A stretch of 64,000 bases of DNA from Streptomyces sp. CB02923 (GCF_001905005.1 NZ_LWKZ01000025.1:496001-560000); one strand, 5' to 3'; shown: positions 35,354-44,188, counted from the first letter of the stretch. Numbers and translations are program-made. Notes: a model not told the origin generated them from the letters alone.

Positions 35354-35553
35354 TCATCTGCGCCCGTCTGATCAGCCATTTCCGGGGGCTCACGTGGTCG
35401 GACGTGCGCGCTCTCTCGCTGAGGGATTTCAACACGCTCGCTGACCAGATGGCCGCCGATATCGAGGCACAGAAGAAGGCGGAGCGCGGCATGTCGCGCG
35501 GGCGTTCCGGGGGGACGGCGCCGGGGGAGCGCCGCACGCCCGTCATGACGTGA
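35353..35553 (+). CDS. Tail assembly chaperone -1 frameshift extension (gpT-like)
   Basis: This frame has no convincing start of its own and begins where the upstream ORF ends; a stop in the same frame at 35323-35325 means the ribosome must shift by -1 between 35326 and 35353. The extension reads IICARLISHFRGLTWSDVRALSLRDFNTLADQMAADIEAQKK and so on for 66 residues, with the L-T-W-x-D-V-R-x-L-S pattern found in actinophage T-type extensions. No textbook slippery heptamer is visible; CCT slipping to CCC at 35332-35335 is one possibility. Confidence 0.65.
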   Translation: MICARLISHFRGLTWSDVRALSLRDFNTLADQMAADIEAQKKAERGMSRGRSGGTAPGERRTPVMT

Positions 35554-35561
35554 TGATCACT

Positions 35562-35608
35562 CTGCGTATATCAACCCCCCAGCCGGCATGGCCGCAGGAT
35601 ATACGCAG
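35562..35608. repeat. 11-bp inverted repeat before the tape measure gene
   Basis: Arms CTGCGTATATC (35562-35572) and GATATACGCAG (35598-35608) are perfect complements around a 25-base loop containing GCCGGC. It occupies the short gap between chaperone and tape measure genes. Confidence 0.7.
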
Positions 35609-35628
35609 CGTTACATTCGGGGGGTTCC

Positions 35629-38034
35629 ATGGCACGGCCCATCACCATCACTCTGCTTGGTGATCTGGACGACCTGAGCCGGTCCCTGAACCAGGGAACG
35701 CAGGAAGTCACGCAGTTCGCCCACCGTGTTGAGGGGGCAATGCAGGGGGCTTCTCAGGAAGCCGGGCGCATGGGCGACGAGATAGCCCACAGCGCCGATG
35801 AAGCGGGCGAAGGGCTCAAGGGCATTGCCAAGAAAATTGGCGTGGCCGCTCTGGCGGTCGGCGGCGCTGTGGGTGTCGCGTTGGGCGCTGGTCTGAAGGA
35901 AGCCATGGACCGTGAGAAGAGCAACGACCTTCTTGCGGCTCAGGTGGGCGCCACGCCGTCTCAGGCGAAGACCTTGGGGCAGGCGGCCGGAAAGATTTTC
36001 TCCTCCGGGCTGGGGGAGTCTATGGAGGAAGTCAACGACGGCCTGAAAAGCCTTTGGCAACAGGGGCTCGTTCCGGCCGGTGCGACGGCGGACGAGATTG
36101 CCAAGATCGGGTCCAAGCTCACGGACGTTGCGACGATCATGGGTGAGGATCTGGGCCCGACCGCGAATGCCGCCGGTCAGATGGTGAAAAACGGCCTCGT
36201 CAAGAATTATGACGAAGCAATGGATCTGCTCGTTCGCGGTACTCAGGTGGGCATCAATAAGTCCGAGGATTTCCTCGACACCATGAATGAGTACTCGACC
36301 CAATTCCGTAAAATCGGAATGGACGGGCCGACGGCTATTGGCCTGATGAACCAGGCGCTGAAAGCCGGTGCACGTGATGCGGACGTGGCCGCCGACGCCG
36401 TGAAGGAATTCACCCTCAACTCCATTGACCTCAGCAAGTCAGGCGACGCGTACAAGGAGCTGGGGCTCAACGGTGACGCGATGGTCAAGGCACTCGCCGG
36501 GGGTGGGCCGAAAGCGGCTGCCGCCACGGAGAAGATCTTCACCGCGATGCACAAGATCAAGGACCCGGTGAAGCTCAATACCATCGCACTGGGCTTGTTC
36601 GGAACCAAGGCTGAGGATCTTGGGGGCGCCTTGGCCGCCATGGACCCGAAGACGGCTGAAGCCTCTCTAGGCTCGTTCGCGGGGGCCGCTAAGACGGCGG
36701 GCGACACGCTGCACGACAACGCCTCTACGCGGCTCACAGCCTTTTGGCGCACCCTTCAGACCGGCGCGGTAGACGTGATCGGCGGCAAGGTGCTGCCACG
36801 ACTGGAGTCGCTGGCCCACACGTTTGCGCCCATCGGGAGCGCGGCCAAGACTGTGATCGTGGACACGGTAGTTCCGGCCGTCCGAAGCTTCGCTGAGACG
36901 ACCGGCGCTGCCTTCCGCTTCGTCGGGGAGCACAAGGGAACGTTCCTGGCCATCGCGTCCGTGGTCACGGTGGTGCTCCTGCCCGCGTTGGTCCAGTGGG
37001 GCGTCCAGTCCACCGTGTCCGGCGCGCGGGCCGTAGTCGCATGGGCCACGTCGGCGGCATCCTCCACAACCTCAGCGGCGACGCAGGTAGCCGCATCGTG
37101 GGTCGTGGTCGGCGGGTGGCTCAAGGCAGGCGGACAAGCCGTCATATCCGGCGCCGTCATCGTGGGCCAGTGGATAGCCGGTGCGGCATCCGCCGTCGTC
37201 AACGGCGCGGTCATGGTGGGTCAGTGGGTTCTCATGGGCGCTCAGTCCATGATTCAGGCGGCCCGCATGGCTGCCGCGTGGCTGATCGCGATGGGTCCGA
37301 TTCCACTGATCATCGCGGCCATCGTGGGGCTTGCCGTCCTGATCTGGTCCAACTGGGACAAGATCAAGCAATGGACCGGCGAAGCGTTCCAGTGGGTTTG
37401 GGACAAGGTTTCCGGAGTCTTCGAATGGCTCAAGAACTTGTTCCTGAACTTCACCGGCCCGGGGCTCCTGATCAAGCACTGGGACACCATCAAGGCGAAG
37501 ACCGCTGAGGCTTTCACCTGGGTCAAGGACAAGGCGCGCGAGGGCCTTGACGCCGTGATCGGCTTCTTCCGGAACCTGCCTGGCGAGATCATGGGGTTCG
37601 TCGGCCGGATCGGCGGGGCCGCACGCGACATTGGCGCCACCCTGATCAGCAAACTCGGAGAGGGGCTTTCCCGGCTCAGCTCGTTCGGCCAGGACATCGG
37701 ACGGGCCGTAGCACGAGGGATCAAGTCAGCGATCAACTCCTTGATCGATCTCCTGAACTGGGCGATTCCGGACCGGATCGGCATCGGCCCCATCGGGGTG
37801 GATCTGCCCGCCAATCCGATTCCCAAAATCCGCGCCATGGGCGGTCCGGCATCGGGCCTTACCCGCGTCGGCGAGCGTGGGCCGGAGTGGGTGAACCTGC
37901 CGGGCGGGTCGCACGTCCTGCCGAACCATGCCGCTCCGGCAGGAGGGGGCGTCACGGTCAACGTGACCAGCACTGCCGACCCGTTCACCATCGGGCGGGA
38001 AGTGGCGTGGGCGCTGCGGGTTGCCGCGCGGTAG
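35629..38034 (+). CDS. Tape measure protein
   Basis: An 801-residue protein, the longest late gene product. It has coiled-coil N-terminal sequence (SLNQGTQEVTQFAHRVEGAMQGASQEAGRM), a TP901-type core (GQAAGKIFSSGLGESMEEVNDGLKSLWQQG ... ATIMGEDLGPTANAAGQMVKNGL), hydrophobic membrane-like stretches (FLAIASVVTVVLLPALVQW; MGPIPLIIAAIVGLAVLIW) and a C-terminal ASGLTRVGERGPEWVNLPGGSHVLPNH segment. It sets tail length and is ejected to form a channel. The TAG stop abuts palindrome copy 6. Confidence 0.92.
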   Translation: MARPITITLLGDLDDLSRSLNQGTQEVTQFAHRVEGAMQGASQEAGRMGDEIAHSADEAGEGLKGIAKKIGVAALAVGGAVGVALGAGLKEAMDREKSNDLLAAQVGATPSQAKTLGQAAGKIFSSGLGESMEEVNDGLKSLWQQGLVPAGATADEIAKIGSKLTDVATIMGEDLGPTANAAGQMVKNGLVKNYDEAMDLLVRGTQVGINKSEDFLDTMNEYSTQFRKIGMDGPTAIGLMNQALKAGARDADVAADAVKEFTLNSIDLSKSGDAYKELGLNGDAMVKALAGGGPKAAAATEKIFTAMHKIKDPVKLNTIALGLFGTKAEDLGGALAAMDPKTAEASLGSFAGAAKTAGDTLHDNASTRLTAFWRTLQTGAVDVIGGKVLPRLESLAHTFAPIGSAAKTVIVDTVVPAVRSFAETTGAAFRFVGEHKGTFLAIASVVTVVLLPALVQWGVQSTVSGARAVVAWATSAASSTTSAATQVAASWVVVGGWLKAGGQAVISGAVIVGQWIAGAASAVVNGAVMVGQWVLMGAQSMIQAARMAAAWLIAMGPIPLIIAAIVGLAVLIWSNWDKIKQWTGEAFQWVWDKVSGVFEWLKNLFLNFTGPGLLIKHWDTIKAKTAEAFTWVKDKAREGLDAVIGFFRNLPGEIMGFVGRIGGAARDIGATLISKLGEGLSRLSSFGQDIGRAVARGIKSAINSLIDLLNWAIPDRIGIGPIGVDLPANPIPKIRAMGGPASGLTRVGERGPEWVNLPGGSHVLPNHAAPAGGGVTVNVTSTADPFTIGREVAWALRVAAR

Positions 38035-38035
38035 G

Positions 38036-38057
38036 CAGTACCTCACGTGAGGTACTG
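38036..38057. repeat. 22-bp palindrome, copy 6
   Basis: It begins one base after the tape measure stop (TAGGCAG) and ends 20 bp before the next ATG. Confidence 0.95.
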
Positions 38058-38077
38058 CCCTTCAACCAGGGGGAGAC

Positions 38078-38881
38078 ATGGCGGAGTTGGGCGACTGGAC
38101 ATGCGAGTACAACGGGCTCTTGATCGGGGCGCCGGACTCCGCCACCTCCCTCGTTTCGGTAGACGGCCTACTGTCCCTGCCGGATGTGCGGTCGGCAGAT
38201 CTGGCCCTGGTGCAGCGTCACGGCCTCTACCCCGGGGATGACTACATGGGTGGCCGTGCGGTGACGCTGACGCTGGAGGTGTACGGGCGGACGCGGGAGG
38301 AGTTCACGACGGCCCTGAACGGCGTCTACGCCGCCTTCGGGGTGGCCGACAAGGAAAAGCCCCTTCGGTTCCGCTTCCCCGGCGTAGCGGGTGACAGGAC
38401 GGCTTTCGTCAATGCCCGCCCCCGCAAGCGCGCGGGGCCGCTTGATCTGAATTTCGCGTACCGGGTGTGCAACATCGTGGTTGAGCTGTTCGCCACCGAC
38501 CCCTACCTGTACGGGGATGCGCTGGAGACGAAGCGGTTGTCAAGCCCATGGGAGGGAGCAGAGCCCCGCCTGTGGTTCAAGCAGGTCGGGTCCGTGCCCG
38601 CACTGCCCGTCATCAAGCTGACCGGCTCCAGAGACTGTGTCCTTCGGGATGAGGTGACGGGGAACTACTTCGGCATGGCCAACGTCGCCGGAGATATCAC
38701 CATCGACGCGGAGCGGCGGACTCTCACGGCGACGGGGGGCGGCCCCAGCCTCACAGACAAGATCACGCCGGGCTCAGAGTGGCCCGAATTCGCATTCGGA
38801 GATCACCGGCTGACGCTCGCCAGTGCAGCCGTAGGCGGGCCGACCACGGCTGAGATCACATGGCGGAACAGGTGGGCCTGA
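38078..38881 (+). CDS. Distal tail (Dit-like) protein
   Basis: A 267-residue protein directly after the tape measure gene: GDWTCEYNGLLIGAPDSATSLVSVDGLLSLPDVRSADLALVQRHGLYPGDDYMGGRAVTLTLEVYGRTREEF, KPLRFRFPG and a beta-rich C-terminal half. Order and pattern fit the Dit hub that links tail tube to baseplate. Its TGA overlaps the next ATG. Confidence 0.8.
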   Translation: MAELGDWTCEYNGLLIGAPDSATSLVSVDGLLSLPDVRSADLALVQRHGLYPGDDYMGGRAVTLTLEVYGRTREEFTTALNGVYAAFGVADKEKPLRFRFPGVAGDRTAFVNARPRKRAGPLDLNFAYRVCNIVVELFATDPYLYGDALETKRLSSPWEGAEPRLWFKQVGSVPALPVIKLTGSRDCVLRDEVTGNYFGMANVAGDITIDAERRTLTATGGGPSLTDKITPGSEWPEFAFGDHRLTLASAAVGGPTTAEITWRNRWA

Positions 38882-39951
38882 TGAACGCTGCGTACACCGT
38901 CGTACAGACGGACCTGAAGACCGGCAACGTCGTGGCCGCGCTGCCGGTCACCGGCATCACCTTTGCGCACACGCTGAACGCTGCTGGAGTCGCCACCGTC
39001 GGTATTCCGCTCTTTGCGCCGGAGGCCGACCCCGAATCCCTCATACCGGGTATCAGCGGGATAGCCATCCTGCGGGACGGCCAGCCTGTGTGGGCAGGAA
39101 TCCTCTGGGCTCTTGCTGCCGATATCGCCGCAGGAACTCTGTCGCTGAGCGCATCCGGCTTCCACTCCCACTACCAGGGACGGCACTTCGTCAAGGGCTG
39201 GGCGGCAAAGAGCCAGGAACAGTCCGACACCATCAAGGCGTGGTTCGCCTACTGCAACGGCGCCAACGGCATATCCACGGACACCAGCCTCATCAAGCCG
39301 ACCGGCCACAAGCGCACGACTGTGTGGACCCGGTACGAACTCAAGAACGTTGCTGAGGCGATTGACGATTTGGCCGATAACGTCGGCGGCTTCAACTTCC
39401 GGTATGTGCCGTACTGGGCGGTGGCTGGCAAGAAGTTGGGGCACCGGTTCGTCATGACCAGCCGGGCCGGAGCGGCTGCCACGCACACGCTGACTCATCG
39501 CGTGGACTGCAACGTGACGAGCGTGAGCTACGACAGTACGGCCCTTTGCACGACGGCTTACGCGACCGGCGCCGACAAGGGCAACGGCGAAAAGCTCGTC
39601 GGGATTTTCGAGAACCCTTCTTTGGCCGCACGGATGCCGGAGCGGGTGCGCGTTGGCTCGTACACCGATGTCAAGGAAACCGTCACGCTCCGGAACAAAG
39701 CACAAGCCGTTATCAACGCGGGAGCCGTGCCAGTAGCCATTCCGGAACTGACGCTGTATCCCGGGCAGTTCGGGCCGCTGGACTTCGTTCCCGGCGACGT
39801 GACCGCCATTGATGTGGACGCCGGATACATCGCTCTGTATGACGAGTTCGTGGTGACTGAGTGCACAACGACCGTGGACACGACCGGCGGCGAGAGCATC
39901 AAGCTTGCCCTTGCCAGTAAGGAGCTGTGGAGCAATGCCAACCCAAGCTAA
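38881..39951 (+). CDS. Minor tail protein, tail-associated Gp37-like
   Basis: A 356-residue protein following Dit. It resembles the siphovirus Gp37-like baseplate family: GVATVGIPLFAPEADPESLIPGISGIAILRDGQPVWAGILW early on, KNVAEAIDDLADNVGGFNFRYVPYWA in the middle and YIALYDEFVVTECTTTVDTTGGESIKLAL at the end. ATG 38881 overlaps the previous stop (TGATG); an in-frame ATG at 38860 is possible. Confidence 0.7.
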   Translation: MNAAYTVVQTDLKTGNVVAALPVTGITFAHTLNAAGVATVGIPLFAPEADPESLIPGISGIAILRDGQPVWAGILWALAADIAAGTLSLSASGFHSHYQGRHFVKGWAAKSQEQSDTIKAWFAYCNGANGISTDTSLIKPTGHKRTTVWTRYELKNVAEAIDDLADNVGGFNFRYVPYWAVAGKKLGHRFVMTSRAGAAATHTLTHRVDCNVTSVSYDSTALCTTAYATGADKGNGEKLVGIFENPSLAARMPERVRVGSYTDVKETVTLRNKAQAVINAGAVPVAIPELTLYPGQFGPLDFVPGDVTAIDVDAGYIALYDEFVVTECTTTVDTTGGESIKLALASKELWSNANPS

Positions 39952-40738
39952 CGCCGTCCCGCCGTCGCTGGTGAACGAGATGGCGGAACTCAAGCGCCGC
40001 ATGGCAGCCATTGAAAACGCCCCCATCCCTGCCAATAAGTTCGACAGGTATCCGGCGGTTGAGTGGGCGGCAAAGGAGCGGGACCGCATCGGCGACAATT
40101 CTTGGTCGTCAGTGAGCATCGCGAACGTCACCGGGATGTCGTTCGATCGCGTGGAATGCAAGTTCATCGTGGACAGGATGATTGCCGGGAAGCGGCTGGC
40201 CGAGATCCGGCTAGCAGCCTTCCGGCACACTGGCAATGCCGTCCGCGAGATTGTCAGCGCGTCCGGCGTTACGGGCTTCAATGGCAAGTTCGGCAGCTCC
40301 GGCGCCATTGTCGTCCGCTGGATTCACGGCATCCCATTCGGGTGGGACTACGCGGATGACACCACCGTGTACACCATCGAGCTACAGCACCGGTACCGAA
40401 AAGGCCCGGAGTCCCCTAAGGGGCAGTCTCTCTACACCATTGCCGCCACCGAAGGCGCCCCTTCTGACGGCGTCATGGGCTACGGGTACCAGCAGGATTC
40501 AAGCGGCAAGTGGTGGTGGGTTCCCACCTTCCGGGGCGGGAGCCCATGGAGTGCCCAGTTCGTCACCATCCCCAACCAGGATCGAGGGACGTACTCCATA
40601 TCCTCCATGCACTATTGCGTGGGCCTGCCGCAAGGCCGCATCCCCGAAGCCAATGTCAACGCGTGGATGTGGGCGCGCGGCACGGGCATCGAATACGTCC
40701 GTGGCCCGGACATCAGTGAACCGTACCTAGACATCTAA
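39935..40738 (+). CDS. Minor tail protein, unknown role
   Basis: A 267-residue protein in the tail tip cluster. It has a short helical N-terminus (SLVNEMAELKRRMAAIENAP, a likely trimerising coil) followed by a beta-rich domain with many aromatic residues (WIHGIPFGWDYADDTTVYTIELQHRYRKGPES; YGYQQDSSGKWWWVPTFRGG). This suggests a fibre or receptor-binding accessory. AAGGAG precedes ATG 39935 and the gene overlaps its upstream neighbour by 17 bp. Confidence 0.65.
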   Translation: MPTQANAVPPSLVNEMAELKRRMAAIENAPIPANKFDRYPAVEWAAKERDRIGDNSWSSVSIANVTGMSFDRVECKFIVDRMIAGKRLAEIRLAAFRHTGNAVREIVSASGVTGFNGKFGSSGAIVVRWIHGIPFGWDYADDTTVYTIELQHRYRKGPESPKGQSLYTIAATEGAPSDGVMGYGYQQDSSGKWWWVPTFRGGSPWSAQFVTIPNQDRGTYSISSMHYCVGLPQGRIPEANVNAWMWARGTGIEYVRGPDISEPYLDI

Positions 40739-40747
40739 GGGGGAGCG

Positions 40748-40990
40748 TTGGACATCGCCCGGCTGTACGGGGCCGCCGAAGTGGCCGTTCCCATCCTGGT
40801 ATTCCTGGCGGTCACGCTGCGGAGATTTCGCACCGGCATGGAAGCCTCATGGAAAGAAGAGGCGGACGCCTACCGCAGCAAGGTGGAGCGGCAGTCTGAG
40901 GAGCTTGCCGCCCTCCACGCTGAGGTGCGCGCGCTCAGGCGCGAGAACGCCGAACTACGGGCTCAGATAGCGGAACTGTTGAACCGATAG
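40748..40990 (+). CDS. Small membrane-anchored coiled-coil protein
   Basis: An 80-residue protein with one N-terminal membrane segment (AAEVAVPILVFLAVTLRRF) and a charged coiled coil (ASWKEEADAYRSKVERQSEELAALHAEVRALRRENAELRAQIAELL). It starts at TTG 40748 behind GGGGAG. It could be a tail-tip, holin-accessory or spanin-like protein; I cannot choose among these. A palindrome copy follows 17 bp after the stop. Confidence 0.6.
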   Translation: MDIARLYGAAEVAVPILVFLAVTLRRFRTGMEASWKEEADAYRSKVERQSEELAALHAEVRALRRENAELRAQIAELLNR

Positions 40991-41007
40991 GCCAGTCAAC
41001 TCCAGGG

Positions 41008-41029
41008 CAGTACCTCACGTGAGGTACTG
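41008..41029. repeat. 22-bp palindrome, copy 7
   Basis: Identical core with GGG...CCC flanks, 17 bp after the coiled-coil gene and 26 bp before the fibre gene start. Confidence 0.95.
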
Positions 41030-41055
41030 CCCCCTTGCGTACCTGGGGGTACACC

Positions 41056-42825
41056 TTGCCGCTTTCCCTTCCGTCCAGCATTCCCACGGTCGTGGTGCAC
41101 GGCACCTACAGGGGCCCGGACGGGCATCCGCTAGCCGGAACCGTCACCTTCTCCGCTCCGTCTCTGCTGACGTTCCCTGACGCCGATCTGTTCGTTGCCG
41201 GTCCAGTCGTCTCCACGCTGGACGAGAACGGCCGCTTCCAGGCCCGTCTACCGGCCACAGACGCGCCGAATATGGAGCCGTCCGGCTGGGCGTACGTCGT
41301 CAAGGAAAACCTGTCCGGCGTCATTGGCGGGCGGACGTTCAGCGTCCTTCTTCCGAAGGCAACGCCGGACGTTGACCTAGCCGACGTGGCGCCCGCCGAC
41401 CCGACCACTCCCAACTACGTGCCGGTGGCGGGATCACAGATATTCACCGGCACGCACGCGCCGTCTGCCGAACTGGGCCGGGATGGCGACTTCTTCGCGC
41501 AGTACGAGACTCAGACGCTGCTGGGCATCAAGTCCACCACGGTCACGATGTGGACGCGGGTAGGCGGCAAGTGGGCTCCGGTCGGCGACGCAATCCGAGG
41601 AGCCGCGTGGTACGTGGACGCGACCAACCCGCCCGGCGACGGCGGCAAGCCCGGGGACATGTACCTGAGGGCGGGCACGGGCGACGTGTGGCAGTGCGGG
41701 CCGTCCGGCTGGGGGAGCCCGGTGGCCAACATCACCGGCCCCAAGGGGGAGACCGGAGCGACCGGCGCAACCGGAGCCACCGGGCCGCAAGGACCGAAGG
41801 GAGCGGACAGCACCGTTCCCGGACCAGCCGGACCGAAGGGCGACACTGGCCCGGCTGGACCGACCGGCGCGCAAGGGCCGCAGGGGGCCAAGGGTGACCC
41901 CGGCAACGGCAGCCTGAACAGCGTCAACGGCGACTTCGGCCCCGACGTTGTCCTGGGCGCCTCCAGCGTGGGGGCTATCCCCGTCGCTGACAAGGGCGTT
42001 GCTGGAGGAGTCGCCACGCTGGACGCGTCCGGACTCGTACCCGCGTCCCAGCTCTCCATCCCGTCCGGCGTGGTCACCAGCGTCAACGACAAGCCGGGCC
42101 CGTCCGTGAGCCTCACGGCTGCCGATGTGGCCGCGCTTCCCGCGACGGCGCGCGGTGCCGTCAACGGCGTTGCATCGCTGGACAGGTCGGGCATGGTGCC
42201 CGCGTCTCAGCTACCGGCTATTGGCGGCGGAGCACGCAACGCGTGGACGCCGGATGCGCTGGGGTTCGCGGCGTGGTCGATGGACCCTGCCACGGTCGCC
42301 AACCCGACGCCGAAGGCCGCTGTGATCAAGCGCGTCTACATGGCAGGCATCAACATCACGGAGCCGACCAGCGTCAACGCCGTGGTCGTGTTCGCGCGTG
42401 GCTGGGCCGGTTCCGGCACGGTGCCCGCTGCCCGCTTCTACGGGGGCATCTACAACGAGTCGGGGGCGCGCATTGCGGCATCCGCACAGCTATCCAACGT
42501 GCCCGCTGCCGGTCAGCTTCCTGGCACGGCTTCCGGAGCCATGAACAACCACATTGGCGCCGTTCCGCTCAAGTTGTCCGGCACGGTGACGCTACAGCCA
42601 GGCCGGTACTGGGCGGCATTCCTGATGTCGGCCGGAGCGGCAACGGACTTCTACTACATGCACGTGGCGAACGAGTCCAATTCGGCCCCGGCGAATTTCT
42701 TCCTTGGTCGGGCGTTCCAGCGCGCATGGTGCGTGGACGGGCAGACGGCGCTACCGGCCACGCTCAACCAATCGTCCGGCGAAGTCGGGCTAGACCCGGC
42801 TGTCATGGCACTCGCCATGGTCTAG
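41056..42825 (+). CDS. Collagen-like tail fibre protein
   Basis: A ~589-residue fibre. An N-terminal beta domain (SIPTVVVHGTYRGPDGHPLAGTVTFSAP) is followed near residue 235 by about 18 collagen-type Gly-X-Y triplets (GPKGETGATGATGATG; GPAGPKGDTGPAGPTG), then an SVNGDFGPDVVLGASSVGAIP repeat module present in two variants and a C-terminal globular head. Collagen-like stretches trimerise phage fibres; the head probably binds the host surface. TTG 41056 has CTGGGGG upstream; TTG 41035 lies against the palindrome and is less likely. Confidence 0.85.
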   Translation: MPLSLPSSIPTVVVHGTYRGPDGHPLAGTVTFSAPSLLTFPDADLFVAGPVVSTLDENGRFQARLPATDAPNMEPSGWAYVVKENLSGVIGGRTFSVLLPKATPDVDLADVAPADPTTPNYVPVAGSQIFTGTHAPSAELGRDGDFFAQYETQTLLGIKSTTVTMWTRVGGKWAPVGDAIRGAAWYVDATNPPGDGGKPGDMYLRAGTGDVWQCGPSGWGSPVANITGPKGETGATGATGATGPQGPKGADSTVPGPAGPKGDTGPAGPTGAQGPQGAKGDPGNGSLNSVNGDFGPDVVLGASSVGAIPVADKGVAGGVATLDASGLVPASQLSIPSGVVTSVNDKPGPSVSLTAADVAALPATARGAVNGVASLDRSGMVPASQLPAIGGGARNAWTPDALGFAAWSMDPATVANPTPKAAVIKRVYMAGINITEPTSVNAVVVFARGWAGSGTVPAARFYGGIYNESGARIAASAQLSNVPAAGQLPGTASGAMNNHIGAVPLKLSGTVTLQPGRYWAAFLMSAGAATDFYYMHVANESNSAPANFFLGRAFQRAWCVDGQTALPATLNQSSGEVGLDPAVMALAMV

Positions 42826-42828
42826 CGG

Positions 42829-42850
42829 CAGTACCTCACGTGAGGTACTG
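42829..42850. repeat. 22-bp palindrome, copy 8
   Basis: Three bases after the fibre stop; directly followed by a GC-rich terminator-like hairpin at 42855-42877. Confidence 0.95.
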
Positions 42851-42854
42851 CCCG

Positions 42855-42880
42855 GCCCCACCCAAGAAGGGCGGGGCTTT
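42855..42880 (+). terminator. Hairpin between the fibre and endolysin genes
   Basis: GCCCC-A-CCC pairs with GGG-C-GGGGC and is followed by TTTC. It sits directly after palindrome copy 8. Confidence 0.55.
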
Positions 42881-42901
42881 CAAACGAACAGGAGTGGAAT
42901 C

Positions 42902-43822
42902 ATGGCGCGATTCAGCGGCGCAACCTGGCGCCCAATTCCGTGCAACTACACGGACGACGGCCAGGACGCTGTGTATGGCGTGGTCGTTCACATCATGGAC
43001 GGCAGCCTCCCCGGTACCGATTCCTGGTTCCGCAACCCCAAGGCTCAGGCGTCCAGTCACTTCGGCACCGGCCGTGACGGCGCGCTGTATCAGTGGGTTG
43101 ACACCGGTAGCCGGGCATGGGCTCAGGCGGGCGGCAACCGGACGTGGCTGTCCGTCGAGAACGAAGGCAGGGGTGGCGACGCGCTGACCGATGCCCAGAT
43201 CAGCCGCTGCGCTGAGGTGCTGGCATGGGCGCACGCGAAGTACGGGGTGCCCCTTCAGCTCACCACGAGTACGAACGGCCGGGGGCTGGGCTACCACGGC
43301 ATGGGAGGTAACGCGTGGGGCGGTCACACGTCGTGCCCCGGTAGCCGTGTCGTGGCGCAGCTTCCGGAGATCCTGCGCCGGGCGAAGGCCATCGTCGGAG
43401 GCGGTAGTTCGGGCGGGGGCGCGACCGGCGCCGTCTACACCGTGCGGGCCGGAGAGACGCTTTCCGGCATCGGCACCAAGCTGGGCGTTGCGTGGAAGAC
43501 GCTGGCCAGTCTGAACGGCCTCAAGGCGCCGTACACCATCTTCCCCGGCCAGAAGCTCAAGACCGGCAAGCCGACCTACGCGCCGTTCCCCGGCGCGGAC
43601 TGGTTCAAGCGCAACCCCAACAGCCCGGTCGTGACGGCCATGGGCAAGCGCCTTGTGGCCGAAGGCTGCTCGGCCTACGCGTCCGGCCCCGGCCCCCGCT
43701 GGACGGACGCTGACCGGCAGAGCTTCCGCAAGTGGCAGCGCAAGTTGGGCGACGCTCCGCAGTACTGCGACGGCTGGCCGGGCCGGAAACAGTGGGACGC
43801 CCTCAAGGTTCCCACGCTGTAA
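42902..43822 (+). CDS. Endolysin: N-acetylmuramoyl-L-alanine amidase with LysM and C-terminal binding region
   Basis: A 306-residue lysin. The amidase_2 domain (residues ~10-155) shows GVVVHIMDG with zinc ligand His30, ASSHFGTGRDGALYQWVD, and GYHGMGGNAWGGHTSCPG with the later His/Cys pair. A Gly/Ser linker leads to a LysM repeat (YTVRAGETLSGIGTKLGVAWKTLASLNGLKAPYTIFPGQKL) and a C-terminal peptidoglycan-binding-like module with a W-rich end. It cleaves the amide between muramic acid and the stem peptide at lysis. AGGAG precedes the ATG. Confidence 0.92.
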   Translation: MARFSGATWRPIPCNYTDDGQDAVYGVVVHIMDGSLPGTDSWFRNPKAQASSHFGTGRDGALYQWVDTGSRAWAQAGGNRTWLSVENEGRGGDALTDAQISRCAEVLAWAHAKYGVPLQLTTSTNGRGLGYHGMGGNAWGGHTSCPGSRVVAQLPEILRRAKAIVGGGSSGGGATGAVYTVRAGETLSGIGTKLGVAWKTLASLNGLKAPYTIFPGQKLKTGKPTYAPFPGADWFKRNPNSPVVTAMGKRLVAEGCSAYASGPGPRWTDADRQSFRKWQRKLGDAPQYCDGWPGRKQWDALKVPTL

Positions 43823-43849
43823 CTCTCCGTCGATCCCGAGGGGGCAGAG

Positions 43850-43885
43850 ATGTCCGTTTTCAACCCTGAAATCCGATGCCGGCAT
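43850..43885 (+). repeat. 36-bp inverted repeat, left copy
   Basis: It is the reverse complement of 50894-50929 at 35 of 36 positions and contains the palindrome ATGCCGGCAT at its inner end. The two copies bracket a 7-kb block from the holin-like gene to the resolvase gene. Confidence 0.85.
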
Positions 43886-43909
43886 TCCCGCAGGGCTCAC
43901 GCTAAGTAA
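43850..43909 (+). CDS. Possible 19-residue micropeptide inside an inverted repeat
   Basis: GAGGGGGCAGAG precedes an ATG reading MSVFNPEIRCRHSRRAHAK then TAA. The first 12 codons lie in a 36-bp sequence present in inverted orientation at 50894-50929, where the minus strand reads MSVFNPEFRCRHEVKSHCA then TAA. The strong ribosome-binding site and conserved reading frame hint at translation, but the repeat could be kept for DNA or RNA reasons instead. Confidence 0.35.
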   Translation: MSVFNPEIRCRHSRRAHAK

Positions 43910-43928
43910 TCAATCAAGAGAGGTGAAC

Positions 43929-44123
43929 ATGACCTTCATCAGAGAGCACGCAACCCGCCTTTACGCCGTTGCCGTTGCCGTCCTGGCGCTCGTGGCGCAC
44001 TACGTCCCGGCACTGCCGTCCGCGCTCATCCTGAGCGTTGCTGCGGCCGTCCTCGGCACCGGTGAGGCCGTACAGCGCGTGGAGAACGGCAAGACCGTCA
44101 CGGCCCTTCAGGAGCGTCTGTAA
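43929..44123 (+). CDS. Small hydrophobic protein, candidate holin
   Basis: A 64-residue protein downstream of the endolysin with two adjacent hydrophobic segments (LYAVAVAVLALVAHYVPALP and SALILSVAAAVLGTGEAV) and a charged tail (QRVENGKTVTALQERL). Size, position and two-helix hairpin layout suggest a holin. AGAGAGG precedes ATG 43929. Confidence 0.65.
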   Translation: MTFIREHATRLYAVAVAVLALVAHYVPALPSALILSVAAAVLGTGEAVQRVENGKTVTALQERL

Positions 44124-44130
44124 GGCGCGG

Positions 44131-44147
44131 GGAACCCTTGCGCTCCC
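44131..44147 (+). promoter_or_regulatory. Phage motif CAACCnnTGCGCTC, copy 4
   Basis: GGAACCCTTGCGCTCCC, followed by a GGAGGTAGGG/CCCCCTACCTCC inverted repeat, 41 bp before the kinase ATG. Confidence 0.5.
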
Positions 44148-44188
44148 GGAGGTAGGGACAGCCCCCTACCTCCGGGAGGTACGCCCTT

